Positions 34,621 through 45,745 of a stretch of DNA of 64,000 nt are shown here, one piece after another. Both the position numbers and the translations under genes were made by a program. The notes below the pieces were generated by a model. The model saw nothing but the letters and a program-made list of their open reading frames with translations. It was not told the origin of the DNA and did not search any database. The stretch is from Larix kaempferi (lineage: Eukaryota; Streptophyta; Pinopsida; Pinales; Pinaceae), in contig BSBM01000106.1 of assembly GCA_027924585.1 (NCBI GenBank), forward strand, positions 39,137,501-39,201,500, in the 5' to 3' direction. Within the stretch, counting starts at the first letter, position 1. Every line of letters starts with the position of its first letter.

Positions 34621-35031
34621 CTAGCATGTCCACTTCACCTCCCTGACTCTAATGCTTCCCTCCATATCATCGATTCTATTTTCCAACAGAGAAATATTGT
34701 GTGAATTTTGGTGCATAGCTTCAATGATACCTTCCAATTGCGACTGCAGATGCCACATTGTTTTCTTTAGATCTTGAATTGCATTCTCAATATTGTAGAG
34801 GTCTAAACACCAAGACAACATAGTTGTATTTGAACAAGCATGAACCCTGAACACACAGTGAATTCCCAAAGCCTCAACCCAAGGATATAAATCCAATGTT
34901 TCCTCTGCATCCCCCAAAGGAGTTGGACCTAAGACAAGAAAGAGAGAAGATGGGACTTCCCTCCATGATGATAAGAAACACTTCAAAACCATAACATGAC
35001 CGAGGATAAGTGCGAGTGAGTTAATATGCAT
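34621..35031 (-). CDS. 136-codon exon-like ORF, unknown
   Basis: Minus-strand frame with an ATG at 35029-35031 and a stop at 34621. The N-terminal third is hydrophobic (SLALILGHVMVLKCFLSS), then LGPTPLGDAEETLDLYPWVEA. The C-terminal half is a plausible amphipathic coiled coil (IENAIQDLKKTMWHLQSQLE, then ISLLENRIDDMEGSIRVRE). The composition is more protein-like than other frames in this gene-poor stretch. It may be a last exon or a fragment of a host gene, with upstream exons not identified. I recognise no family. A chance frame cannot be excluded. Confidence 0.35.
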   Translation of the reverse strand: MHINSLALILGHVMVLKCFLSSWREVPSSLFLVLGPTPLGDAEETLDLYPWVEALGIHCVFRVHACSNTTMLSWCLDLYNIENAIQDLKKTMWHLQSQLEGIIEAMHQNSHNISLLENRIDDMEGSIRVREVKWTC

Positions 35032-35999
35032 GGGAAAATATTAAATGCCAAGGTATGTGGCATGTCAACCACCCAAGCCAAGTTCCTTTCGTTAACAATG
35101 AAGGTCCCCCCTTCATAAATGATCTTGGGGGAATCAAACCTTTTACCATAATGCATATGCTATCCACCTTCGATGTGGATGGCCATCCATTTCCATACAA
35201 ATGCCTTGATCCAAAACTAAGGCTTGGTTTGCTAATCGATTTGTTTACTCATTGTTGATTCTTCTTATGTGCATTAGACTGGGTTCTTTGATCCTTTTGA
35301 GGATGTCAATGGTTCTTTTTTGCAATCACCCTTAAATTTCCTTCTCATGATCAAGCCCTTGCATGTGAATCCGATAACCAACAAATAATCTCCAAGAATG
35401 ATTAGTTTTTTGACCCTAAGAGAAAATACTAGCTCCGCTCCGAGCATTAAGACATACCACTATGCTTGTCTGTTAGATGTTATACCAAGGCCCCATGCAA
35501 GCAAATTCACTATTGCCCCATCAATCTCCAACAAGATCCCCCGCATCAGCTACCCCTAACTTCTTTAAAACTTTTACTACTTCTTAATGATTTTGGTCTA
35601 CACTTCAACCTAGCTTTTTCCTTTCCAAGAACCAAATTTTTCGAAACATTTAAATGTATTATTAAGATATATATTATCAATTTTGATTCTCTTTTGAAAA
35701 TGCAGTATTAAGGATTTCGAATACCATTCCTAAAACACTATTTTACACCATTAAGGAGACTTATAACTTTTTGAAACTTTTATATTTATTATTAAGATAT
35801 GTATTAGCAATTTTGATTCTCTTTTCAAAATGGGTTATTAAGGATTTTCATTAATACTTAAACAATGATTTTATATTAAGTTAGATTATTATATTGAGAG
35901 AAGTTAGGTGCACTATACATCATATATACAAGAGATGTATCATCTAATGTGACAGGCACACTGTCAAACATAGATCTATCGTAACTCATTTCTTTAAAT
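35032..35999. other. intergenic DNA with a roughly 75 bp direct repeat
   Basis: No gene is seen. Positions 35640-35715 and 35777-35855 are diverged direct copies around TATTATTAAGATATATATTA and CAATTTTGATTCTCTTTT. Confidence 0.5.
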
Positions 36000-37030
36000 T
36001 AGTTTTAAATCCATTTTAATCTAAGATTTATCAAGCAATGAAAAAGGATAAAATCCCTCGTTATAATCTTTTTTTGAGAATACAAAAGCTTGAGGAATAG
36101 TTTTCATATAAAGAGATTGTATCCCTCTTGACATTTGATAGAGTTGGAGTTAATATGGATATAGGTTTATTTTTATCCTCTTCAATTTTCTTTCCAAACA
36201 TACAAAAGTTTATCTCTATCCTATTTAATCCCTCTTCTTAGACCTAAAAGTTTTTCTATTTGTAGTAATGATTGTTTGAAGTCAACATTAATGTTATAGA
36301 AAAAAGTGACATATTTACCACACTTGCATTACAGAAAGTGTGTCTCAGGTCATATTTCTTTAGATACAATCTTTTTAAGTGTAAACACTTGATTAAAGGT
36401 TTGCACCTCAAGAGATTTGATTAATTTTAGTTCTTGATAGTTTTGGGGTTAATATGGATCTAGGTTGGTTTCTATTCACTTCAACTCCCTCTTTGAATAT
36501 ACGAAAGTTGTTCTTTATCATCTTCAATCTCTCTCACACGCTGCAAAAGTTTTTTCAATTGTAGAAAATATATATCTTTTAAAGTCGGCATTAGTGTTAT
36601 AGACATACGTGACACATCTACCTCCCTTGTTTCCTGGAAAGTGCCTCTTGACATAATGAAATAAAAACATATGATTATATCAACCTAGATCCATCTTTCA
36701 ACCCATATCTATTAAGTACCAAAAGAGGAATCAAATCCATCTAGTTGTAAACTATTTTTAAAGTGCAAAAACTTGAAAAAATGTTTACATTTGAGGAATT
36801 TGATCCTTCTAAATGATTGACAGATCTATTGTTGAGATTAACCTAGACTAGTTTATATCCTCTTCAATTCCCTCTCTAAGCATACAAAAGTTGAGCCATC
36901 TCCTCTTCAATCTCTCTGGCAAGCCACATAAGTTTTTCCTTGTAGAAATGATATTAATTTTAAAAATCAGCATCGACTTTTTACATAACACCTATTTCAC
37001 ACTTGAATATGTAAAAAGTGTCGAATTTTC
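36000..37030. repeat. three diverged tandem units of about 330-370 bp
   Basis: Each unit carries a GTTGGAGTTAATATGGAT-like stretch, a CTCTTCAA-TTCCCTCT stretch, ACATACAAAAGTT and AAGTTTTT-C-TTGTAGAAA (around 36140-36270, 36430-36570 and 36830-36950). Non-coding and old. Confidence 0.65.
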
Positions 37031-37298
37031 CATCTCTGGAGAGTTCATTTTTTTTCACCTCCACATTAACATTAAATGTAAGATATCTACATATTTTTAA
37101 CGCTCCAAGAAGATGTCTTTACTTTGCACGAAGGAAATCACATGATCACCAGCAAAGTTCGAAGGAAAATTGGGTTTTTCTCTAAGTAATGATAAGATAG
37201 AGGTACAGAACGGTAATCCCAAGACTCAACGATTTTTCTTAAACGACATAGGGGAGGGATGCCCGTAATTGGACACCCCACCTGGATCCACTCCCCAT

Positions 37299-37308
37299 GC
37301 CACGTGGC
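37299..37308. promoter_or_regulatory. palindromic G-box
   Basis: GCCACGTGGC, a perfect 10 bp palindrome with the CACGTG core bound by plant bZIP and bHLH factors. It sits at the left of the GC-rich patch. No transcript start is evident, so function is unproven. Confidence 0.4.
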
Positions 37309-37443
37309 GACCTCGGCAGCTGGCGTTTGCTGGATGAGATGGCAGCGCCACCTGTCGTGGTGGGTAGGAGCTTTAATGTGGCCTTTATGACGCGCTTTTC
37401 CACGGTCGCATTGCCATTCTCCCATGGTTGCTAGATCGTCCCT

Positions 37444-37475
37444 TGTTATTTTGCTTGGGCCCGGTGTGTGGTCGC
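37444..37475 (+). repeat. 32 bp inverted repeat, left arm
   Basis: Exactly the reverse complement of 38848-38879. The core is TTGCTTGGGCCCGGTGTGTG. Confidence 0.9.
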
Positions 37476-38003
37476 TCACTTGTTCAGTGCACCCTCCACT
37501 CTGGTCGTATCCTGCTCTGTTACTGCCTCGGTTGTGGTTGGAAGGTGCCTCGGTTGCAGTCGGAAGGTGTTTAGTGTTGCGCATGATTTTTTTTACTAGT
37601 CTTCAATACATGGATCCTTGCCCCATGCCCACGGCGCACCAAAGGTTGGTGGTTCCGTCTGTAGTGCACCCTATTGGAGATTTTTGTCGGTTCAGTGGTG
37701 GAGATGGTGGCTTCCTGCTTGAGTTCATTCGGTGGCTTCGTGCAGCTGGTTTCTTCGTGGTTTCATTGTCTTCCTACTCTTGTGGATTCGATGGATTCCT
37801 GGTCCTATGGATTCGCTTTTGTTCGTGCTCCAGTGTGTGCGGTGGCATGGCGGTGGCTTCGTTCGATGGCTCACTAGTAGGAATATCCTACCAGCTATCT
37901 CTGCAACTATGTTTTTAAACACTTTCAACCTATTGGGAATTGTGTGGACCTTTTTTGCTGCATTTCTAGGTTTATGTTGCATTTCTTAGCACATTCATTG
38001 CAA

Positions 38004-39185
38004 TAGGGTTTATGTTGTGGTTTATGTTGCAGTAGGGTTTGTGTTGTTGGTTTATGTTGCATTTGTTGCAGTATGGTTTTGGTGAATTTCTCCTAACTGT
38101 TGCATTCGTTGCAGTAGGTTTTTGGTGGTTTAAGTTTGAACTGTTTGGTAGTTTTGGTTTGCGTTCTGAGGATACCGGGAATTATTATGCTAGGCCTGCT
38201 CTTGCTTGTGCTTGTTCTAATTGTCCTACTAGGAATCCTTGTGTTTCCATTTGTGATGCTTGGTTTGTTGTCGGTTCAAATGGTTATGATGTGAATTTAA
38301 CTGTTGATTTAATTTATTATAGTTCTTTTAAAGCTATGGAAATTATGTTGGTTCGGCTGCTGCTTGTCGTAATGCCTTTGCTAGATGGAAATAATCCTTT
38401 TGCTCCTTATTATGTTGGGAATTATGCGGAATAATGAATGATCTGGTTCGACTGGTTATGCTGGAAATTGTTGAAATGTCTATTTATGGCACAAAGGAGA
38501 ATTTTGTGTTATGCATTCGTGGAAAAATTGCATTTCGCATGACAATTTTATGGATTTAATAATTTATAATAGTAGGGTTTATGTTGCCAGATTTCTGTGG
38601 TTGTTTGTTTTAGGTGACCTCATAACTTTGAAACTGTGGATGCTCCAAGATCACCTGAAGTAGGGTTTATGTTATGGTTTATGTTGCAGTAGGGTTTGTG
38701 TTGTTGGTTTATGTTGCATTCATTGAAATAAGGTTTTGGTGAATTTATCTGAACTGTTTCATTTGCTGCAGTAGGATTTTGGTGGTTTAAGTTTGAATTG
38801 TTTTCACGAGTCATGCTTGATTTGGAATTTTATGGCTATAATGGTATGCGACCACACACCGGGCCCAAGCAAAATAACATCATCTTTGGCATGGTAGCCA
38901 TGGCCATAATGCTATGCGTTCTGGGGCTGCCGAGAATTATTATGCTAGGCCTACTCCTGCTTGTGCTTGTTCTAATTGGCCTGTTGGGAATCCTTGTGCT
39001 GCCATTTGTGACGCTTGGTCTGCTGTTGGTTCAAATGGTTATGAGGTGAATAATGAATGATCTGGTTCGACTAGTTATGTTGGAAATTTTTGAAATGTCT
39101 ATTTATGGCACAGTGCGGAATTATGTGTTATGCATTCATGGCAAAATTGCACTTCGCATGACGATTTTATGGGTTTAATAACTGA
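38004..39185. repeat. two direct copies of a roughly 580 bp segment, offset about 652 bp
   Basis: Copy 1 (about 38004-38580) and copy 2 (about 38656-39185) share GTAGGGTTTATGTT, TTTTGGTGGTTTAAGTTTGA, a coding-like stretch around GCTAGGCCTGCTCTTGCTTG, GGTTCAAATGGTTATGA and an ATTTATGGCACA segment. Copy 2 also contains the right arm of the 32 bp inverted repeat, absent from copy 1. In copy 1 the shared stretch is read through by a 131-codon plus frame (38039-38434) of unknown nature. Confidence 0.75.
38848..38879 (-). repeat. 32 bp inverted repeat, right arm
   Basis: Perfect reverse complement of 37444-37475. It lies within the second copy of the direct duplication. Confidence 0.9.
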
Positions 39186-39515
39186 TAATAGTTTTCATGG
39201 AAAAATTGTTATGCATTCATTGGAAATTTTTGTTGAAATGTTTATTTAGGGCACATTACAGAGTTCTGTTGAAATGGTGAAAATGCATTTTGCATGAATA
39301 TTTTATGGGTTGAATAATTGATAATAGTTTTCATGGCATAATTGTTATGCATTCAAGGCAAAATTGTTGATGAAATGTTTATTTAGGGCACATTACAGAG
39401 TTTTGTTGAAATGGTGAAATTGCATTTTGCATGAAGATTTTATGAGTTGAATAATTGATAATAGTTTTCATGGCATAATTGAATAATTGATAATAGTTTT
39501 ACATGTTTTGCATGA
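39186..39515. repeat. short direct repeats
   Basis: Two to three imperfect units of roughly 125 bp with TATTTAGGGCACATTACAGA, GAAATGGTGAAA-TGCATTTTGC and GATAATAGTTTTCATGG. They extend the duplicated segment to the left. Confidence 0.65.
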
Positions 39516-39726
39516 GACAAGCAAATGCCAGTAATAACTAATAACCCATAACTGGTATATTAAACCGTATGATAAACCCCTGATTACAATGCCTCAAACA
39601 GTAGGGAACACTATGACCTAGGATTGTATCCAAAATGGCCATGTTACAAACAATAGAGTCAGTCATTACAAAATCCACATCGCAATATGGTCACAACAAA
39701 AATTATGGCACCCCTATATGATACCC

Positions 39727-40701
39727 CTATGTTGCATGTCCTCCAAGATCTTCACTGCCCAATCTTATTGAGTTTCTTGCTTGAGCCAAGTTGGTTGGCC
39801 TACCTAAAAATGGATGATTAGATTGTGTTTGATTGCCTCCATATGATATCCAATTTGCTTCTTGTAGCCATGGAGGAATTGAGTATCCACAGTGCATACT
39901 TGTGCTACTAACCCCTGCATTAAGTGGAGCCCCCCGATAATCATACATACGATTGACACCTGCACTGGTAAGAGGGAATAAAGTGGGCATGCACACTTGT
40001 TGATAAAGGGGACTTGCATGTTTAGGAGGTATTGGAAACATGGTGTATTATCTGCAATATGTTCCAATGTGTTTGGCATCGTCCTGCTTTCCTTCACTAT
40101 GTTTGAAACAATGGAAACCCTTTTTTTCCATCCCTTGTTCTTTTTGAAGCAATTGTTGAGCCTTTCTCAATTCCTTTTCCTGCCTTGTCATCTTTTTTTA
40201 ATGGGCCTTTTATTGTCTTTCTTTCTCTCTTTCAAGCCTTTCCTATGCTCGAAGTTCTGTTGCAGCTATCCTTGTAGCCTTCTTTTCTTTAGCTAAATCC
40301 TTCTTTTTCTGTTTTAAATCCTGGATTTCAAGTTTCTTCTGCTCAGACTCAACTAATAGTTTTATATAGTCTTATGAGGTGAGTAATTGTGAACTTCAGC
40401 ATAGACGAATATTTTATGTTGTTCCTTGCCTTCTTTTCGCTGACACTCTCTCTATTGGTAGCTTTAGGAGCCGACCAAGCAATTGGCCCTTCGTTGACAC
40501 TTGTTGCTCCTTGCTTGACACTTGCCTTTCAATATTTGGGTCAATATTCTGGACATCTAATTGAACCATATTGTTCTCTTTAGCTGGAACCTCATTATGG
40601 ATAGTATCTTCTTCCAGATTTCCATTGTCCACAAAATAATGAACAATTTCATCGTCCAATTCTCTTGGTTGTGAAGGCATGTTCATGCTTTGTTCATTGG
40701 T
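39727..40701 (-). pseudogene. pogo-like transposase, C-terminal part
   Basis: Continues the frame after the copia C insertion. The first part (40686-40414) is acidic and polar (MPSQPRELDDEIVHYF). A Lys/Glu-rich coiled coil follows near 40400-40180, split over frames (EQKKLEIQDLKQKKKDLAKE and onward). The last 104 codons (40041-39727) are Pro/Gly/Ser/Tyr-rich (GYSIPPWLQEANWISYGGNQ) and end in a TGA or TAA-type stop near 39727. Several frameshifts occur between 40100 and 40410. This extension after the DDE domain is not part of the catalytic core and its role is unknown. Confidence 0.7.
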
Positions 40702-41480
40702 TTAGGATATTCCTATACTCCATCCTAGTCCTAGAAGCATTTTCATTATTTGCATTTTCAGTCATGCATGCACTTTTAGGGTTTGTATGCATTATTTAGG
40801 GTTTGCATGCATCCCATTCATCAGTCCAGCACCTAGCCCTTAGTTATCCAGCCCCCGAGAGCTTCTCTTAGATCAGTTTTAGCCCTCCTAGTGCTTAGTG
40901 CACCCCTTCATGCAATTGCATGCATCTCATGCGCCCTCTCTCACCTACCACTCAGTTGCACTTCAGTTATCTTCAGTTCTCTCCTTGATTTAAGGCTAGA
41001 CTAACTCTCAACTAACTGTATCACTCCAATGGACCTACAGTGAGACTTGAATGCCCGTTCTAACTCCAATTAGCTCCTCATACACCCTCCACTGAGCCTC
41101 CTTCACTCAGTTACACTCAATTAGACTCAGTTTGACTGATGGTTGACAGTTAATTGAGCATTGATGACTCCACTGATGATGAGATAGACTACTAGTTGTG
41201 CTCTGATGACACTCCAGTGATCCTTTCATCACTCCATGAAGGCTAATTCGAATTGCCACCTTAGGCATTCGAATCCTCATGCATCATACTATTTATTTGT
41301 CGATATTGTGATTAATTAATGAGTTTGTGTGAAGCATTTTTTATTCTATCCGAATTCTACTGTATTATTATTCTGTTGCTCATTATACTGCATTGACCAC
41401 TCTTCTTCTATTTTATTGCTTAATCAATTACTTTCTTGTGAGGTATACATCATCTCTTAGATCTGCTGTGAGGATTTTCA
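40702..41480 (+). repeat. 5' LTR of copia C
   Basis: Matches 43031-43800 closely and ends GAGGATTTTCA. It carries a short extra GTATGCATTATTTAGGGTTT-type duplication near 40780 that the right LTR lacks. Confidence 0.88.
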
Positions 41481-41482
41481 CA

Positions 41483-41494
41483 TGGTATCAGAGC
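41483..41494 (+). other. primer binding site (copia C)
   Basis: TGGTATCAGAGC two bases after the LTR. Confidence 0.9.
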
Positions 41495-41636
41495 ATGTTG
41501 AGAGTATTTTTTATCTCCATTCCTGAGAGTTTTTTGCAGGTTATTATCAAGATTTCGAGTGCAACAGTTTCTGCATTTATGCAGCAGTAGCAGTTGCAAA
41601 TATTCTCTATTTTTTTTCAGGTCTTCTACAGCTTCA

Positions 41637-42782
41637 ATGAATTCAGAAGAAATCCATCCTCTTTCTCCACTCAAATATGATGAATGGAAAACAAAAATGA
41701 TATCAAATTTGAAGAGCCATGATCTCTTTGATTGTTATTTTGAAAGAGAGTTTGAATCCTCTGAAGAGAAGATTGACTAGTTGAATAAAGGTGACATGGC
41801 CTTTGGAAGGATGATGCTTGCTATGCCTGATTACATAATGTACCAAATCATTGATGATGTTGAAACTCCAAAAGAGCTATGGGCCCATCTGGAAAACAGA
41901 ATGAAGGATTTGGTCCAAACCCTTTCGAGAGCAAGCAAAGTGATGCATTCACCCTCCTTGATGATCTCATTGATCATGAACCAGTATCAAACACATCTCA
42001 TATTGAAGTTGTCCACAAAGAAGAAGAACTTGCAGATTCTACACTCATGCTCCAAATTTATTCTCTTTATGTGCCAGCTCACACTCTAGATATTGCAGAA
42101 GGTCCTAAATCCTCTCTTGCACCAGAGTCTGTTGGTCTGCATCATGATCTATTGAATGTTTCGGAGGTCAAATCAGCTATTGGAGGTAATGCATTCGCTC
42201 TCCTCAAGCAATCACCTCTTGTTTACTACTATATGATCATTATTCCATGCTTTCATAAGGTTATTGAAGAATATGGCCATTGCCATTCGCTTGGGATAAT
42301 TTCTCATGCACATCATAGTTTTGATCTCACCCCTGCTGGTTCAAAGGAGATCTCAAGAAACCATGGCCATTCGCTTGGGATAATTTCTCATGCATTTACT
42401 GGTTTTGATCTTACCTCTTATGGTTCAAAGAAGATCTCAAGAAACCATGATTCAAGTCTTGGATCTAATTTGGATTCTAAGCAATTACTACTTGGGATAA
42501 TTTCTCATGCATATGATGGTTTTGATCTCACCCCTGCTGGTTCAAAGGATATCTCAAGAAACCATTATCAAGTCTTGGAGCTGATTTGGATTCCAAGCAA
42601 TTATTATTATTTGATGGTTCCTTTTGGCATAATCTCACCCATGATGGTTCGAAGGAGAAGACAAAAGACTATCTGCACATTCATAGATTTGATCCTACCT
42701 CAGCTGATTCGAATCACAGGTTCAAGGATCATTCTCATACTTTTGGATTTGTTCTCATCACATTCAATCTGAAGAGCAAGTA
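41637..42782 (+). pseudogene. copia C gag-like ORF with internal repeats
   Basis: Starts at the ATG at 41637 (MNSEEIHPLSPLKYDEWKTK, like the copia gag N-terminus). A TAG at 41778-41780 breaks it. It then runs through KELWAHL, where a frameshift near 41893 moves it to the frame that stays open to 42772 (GKQNEGFGPNPFESKQSD and onward). From 42287 the frame holds three copies of a 25-30 residue repeat with FDLTPAGSKEISRNH or a variant, each preceded by SLGIISHA. Copia B shares the first part and has one clear copy of the repeat. No zinc knuckle, protease or polymerase is seen. Function unknown. Confidence 0.7.
42287..42566 (+). repeat. three direct repeats in the copia C ORF
   Basis: Units of about 80-85 bp with CTTGGGATAATTTCTCATGC and TTTTGATCTCACCCCTGCTG, at about 42289, 42371 and 42491. 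They encode the FDLTPAGSK-type peptide repeat. The second and third are separated by a spacer of about 40 bp. Confidence 0.85.
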
Positions 42783-43030
42783 AAAGCACATGCCTTTTGA
42801 GCATGATCCACTTCTTCCCAAGAAGAAGATACCTCCAGACATATGACCAAGCATCACACCTACTTGAGTTTGGAGAATTTATTTTTGTGTGTGCCTTACA
42901 GTTTATTTTGAGGGGGGGTATTTTTCCCATGAGGTTTTCCCCATTTCCTTGGTTTATTGACTGTTATTATTCATTTTATTGGGTGACCTTTGGTCTTAGT
43001 TACCAGGGCCCAGGATGGATTAGGGGGGGG

Positions 43031-43800
43031 TGTTAGGAAATTCCTATACTCCATCCTAGTCCTAGCAGCATTTTCATTATTTTCATTTTCAGTCATGCAT
43101 GTACTTTTAGGGTTTGCATGCATCCCAGTTATCGGTCCAGCACCTAGCCCTTAGTTATCCATCCCTCGGGAGCTTTTCTCAAATCATTTTTATCCCTCCT
43201 AGTGCTTAGTGCACCCCTTCATGCAATTGCATGCATCTCATGCGCCCTCTCTCACCTACCACTCGGTTGCACTTCAGCTATCTTCAGTTCTCTCCTTGAT
43301 TTAAGGCTAGACTGACTCTCAACTGACTTTATCACTCCGATGGACCTCCAGTGAGACTTGACTGCCCATTATGACTCCAGTTAGCTCCTCATGTGCCCTC
43401 CACTGAGCCTCCTTCACTCAGTTACACCTACCGCACTCAGTTAGACTCAGTTTGACTGATGGTTGACAGTTACTTGAGCATTGATGAGTCCACTGATGAT
43501 GAGATAGACTACTAGTTGTGCTCCGATGACACTCTAATGATCCTTTGATCACTCGATGAAGGCTAATTCGAATTTCCACCTTAGGCATTCGAATCCTCAT
43601 GCATTGTACTATTTATTTGTCCATATTGTGATTAATTAATTAGTTTGTGTGAAGTATTTTTGCTTCTATCCGAGTTCTACTGTATTATTATTATGTTGCT
43701 CATTATACTGCATTGACCACTCTTCTTCTATTTTCTTGCTTAATCAATTACTTTCTTGTGAGGTATACATCATCTCTTAGATCTACTATGAGGATTTTCA
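43031..43800 (+). repeat. 3' LTR of copia C
   Basis: 770 bp, TGTTAGGAAATTCC to GAGGATTTTCA, directly after the polypurine tract. Confidence 0.9.
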
Positions 43801-45615
43801 TAGGTTCTTGAGACCTTATTTTTCAAATTCATCATGGCTTCTGCCAGCCATGATGGTGGGGTTACCTTGCTTGGCAAAGTCAATTCTCCATTGTTGCTTC
43901 CTGAAGCATGATCACCTACAACTACATTCATATCAACGTTGTCATTTCCAACTACATTCTCATTGACAGTTGCATGATCAATAGAGTCATTAAGAATATC
44001 ACATGCAAAATTTACAGGTGTTTCAGTTGGTCTAACAACCTCCATGTTACTGTCAATTGGTTCATTCTTATATTGTGTTTCACTTACATGTTCATCATCA
44101 TCACCACAGAAGGGTCCTCCTTGAGAGAGGGATATCATATTATCAGCAGCAACAATGTCTTCCTATACTTCCACACTTCCACGTCTTCTTGGCCATCAAC
44201 ATGTGCTTGGACATCCCCTTCTTCCTGACCATCCACATCGAATGCCTAGCTACAACTAGTATCATCCATGAGAGCCTCAGAATTCAGTGACCATATTCCA
44301 GTCCTCTTAAACCCAGCCTTTATATTTGAAGGTGTGAGATCCCTTTTAAAGGATTTACTTGCAAGCTCTGCTAGCTCAAAAAATTTTACCTCCACCCCTG
44401 GATTCTTTGCCATCCATGAAGCTCGCTCACCCCTAAAATAGTTCTTGAAAGGCCCAAACACACTGACATCTAGGGGTTGCAGTCTGTGAGTGGTGTGAGT
44501 AGGCAGTGTCAACAGGTCGATGCCCAATTTGTTACCCTCCTCAATTGTTTGCACAACAATGTGGCTTCCATGTCCATCTAAAACTAGCAGGTGTCTATTT
44601 ATAGGTGAGACACTGCCTGGTATAGATGCAACAAAGTGAGTAATCCAATTCAAAAAGAGTTCTTTAGTCATCCATGCATGGGGATGTGAAGCCATGCATG
44701 CACTGGTTCACAATTTTGTATATAGTTTTTGAGTTGAGTTTTACCTTTAAATAGATAAAATCCAGGTATTGAAGCACCAATTGCATTGACACAACATAGA
44801 ATAGTGATCCAATCCTTGATCCTAAGCAAAATATTTATCACATTACGACTCCCTCGCTTGGAAATTACCTGCATGCCACAATTCCTTCCTGCCTATAAAC
44901 CTGTTTCATCACAATTTTATATATGGTCTGGAGCATAAGAATGTTTCTCGTATGCACTAGAAAGGGTGGCATAGAACTTAGTCAGAATTGCAGGGCATAG
45001 ATTTAAATCCATGTCTATATCTAGGCCCTCGATTGTACGTAACACAAGGTATCAATGCCTTTTTTTAAACCCAAACCACCATGATTTACCAGGAAACCCA
45101 TCTTTGAAGGGGTTTGGCCTCCCGTGACAGATTTGAGCTACTGTGGATTTTAGTTTTATCAGCTCTAGCCCATGTCCCATTTAGGCCATCTCCTTACACC
45201 ATTGAACCACCTCGACCTCCTCCTCTTCACTCATAACTATAAGAGGCCCTCTGCGCTTTGTATGTGTGAGCCCATTTATACAATAATGTATTGATGAGGT
45301 AGCAACCCCATGTTTTTTAGTAGCTGCACAAATGGAATATCCATTGAACTCTATATCATCAATCACAACTAACATGTCTTATTTTTTCCAACCTTGTACT
45401 GCACTGATTTTCTTGGTTGAATTTGCACCTTGAACTGTGGTTTACGGTGGGACACCATTGTCCTCGACCACCGCATGGCCATTCTCAACAACATTGTTGG
45501 GAGCATTGTTTGCATTTCCATGATCCACCCTCTCCTCGTTCGATGACGTGTAGCATAGTTGAGCACCCCTACTCAGTCGACGACTTGTTCTCCTTGCATT
45601 GCTGACTCTTGCCAT
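43801..45615 (-). pseudogene. pogo-like transposase, N-terminal and DDE part
   Basis: Minus strand from the ATG at 45613-45615 (MARVSNARRTSRRLSRGAQL). A helix-turn-helix of the CENP-B/psq type follows at 45375-45181 (YSICAATKKHGVATSSIHYC, TKRRGP). The DDE domain has its first aspartate near 44915 (NCDETGL, with a nearby stop) and the second at about 44585 (LLVLDGHGSHI). PTHTTHRLQPLDVSVFGPFK at about 44450-44510 supplies the third. It then runs through RTGIWSLN into an acidic Asn-rich stretch (44138-43801) that ends at the copia C junction. Frameshifts and stops near 44700-44900 and 45180 disable it. Confidence 0.85.
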
Positions 45616-45667
45616 GCCTTCAACTACTTGCAGATTTATAAGGGAAGTTGATTATACAAGAAAACTA

Positions 45668-45745
45668 GAAGCTGATTATAACAGAAATAGAAATAACATA
45701 AAAATTAAAGCTAATTATAACAGAAATAGAAATAACAATACTATT
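45668..45745. repeat. 39 bp tandem repeat, two copies
   Basis: AATTATAACAGAAATAGAAA-type units head to tail, just upstream of the transposase start (the first copy reads GATTATAACAGAAATAGAAA). Confidence 0.85.

Larger units (their letters stand above)
37200..37925. other. GC-rich patch
   Basis: Clearly richer in G+C and CpG than the flanking kilobases. It holds overlapping open frames on both strands (164 codons plus at 37424-37918; 148 codons minus at 37138-37584), none recognisable. It could be a promoter or first-exon region of a lost gene, or part of an unidentified transposon. Confidence 0.35.
40702..43800 (+). mobile_element. non-autonomous copia-like element (copia C)
   Basis: LTRs at 40702-41480 and 43031-43800 bracket a 1550 bp interior with a primer site, a gag-like ORF and a polypurine tract (AGGGGGGGG before 43031). 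The flanking sites are TTGGT (left) and TAGGT (right), a 4 of 5 match; the left LTR has lost or altered its first two bases, so the left edge is plus or minus 2. It splits the pogo-like transposase. It has no pol. Its interior is homologous to copia B, while its LTRs only partly resemble those of B. Confidence 0.88.
39727..45615 (-). mobile_element. pogo/Tigger-like DNA transposon remnant, split by copia C
   Basis: A minus-strand transposase gene runs from an ATG at 45613-45615 to a stop at 39727, interrupted at 40702-43800 by a retroelement with its own near-duplication. The N-terminal helix-turn-helix and DDE domain place it with CENP-B/pogo-type transposases of the Tc1/mariner superfamily. 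I did not find convincing terminal inverted repeats, so the outer limits of the transposon are unknown. Confidence 0.8.

Noticed and set aside
37424-37989. Plus-strand 164-codon frame and overlapping frames as a membrane protein gene
   Set aside because: Several overlapping frames are open at once in a GC-rich patch, and hydrophobicity follows from TTC/GTT-rich composition. No conserved feature is seen.
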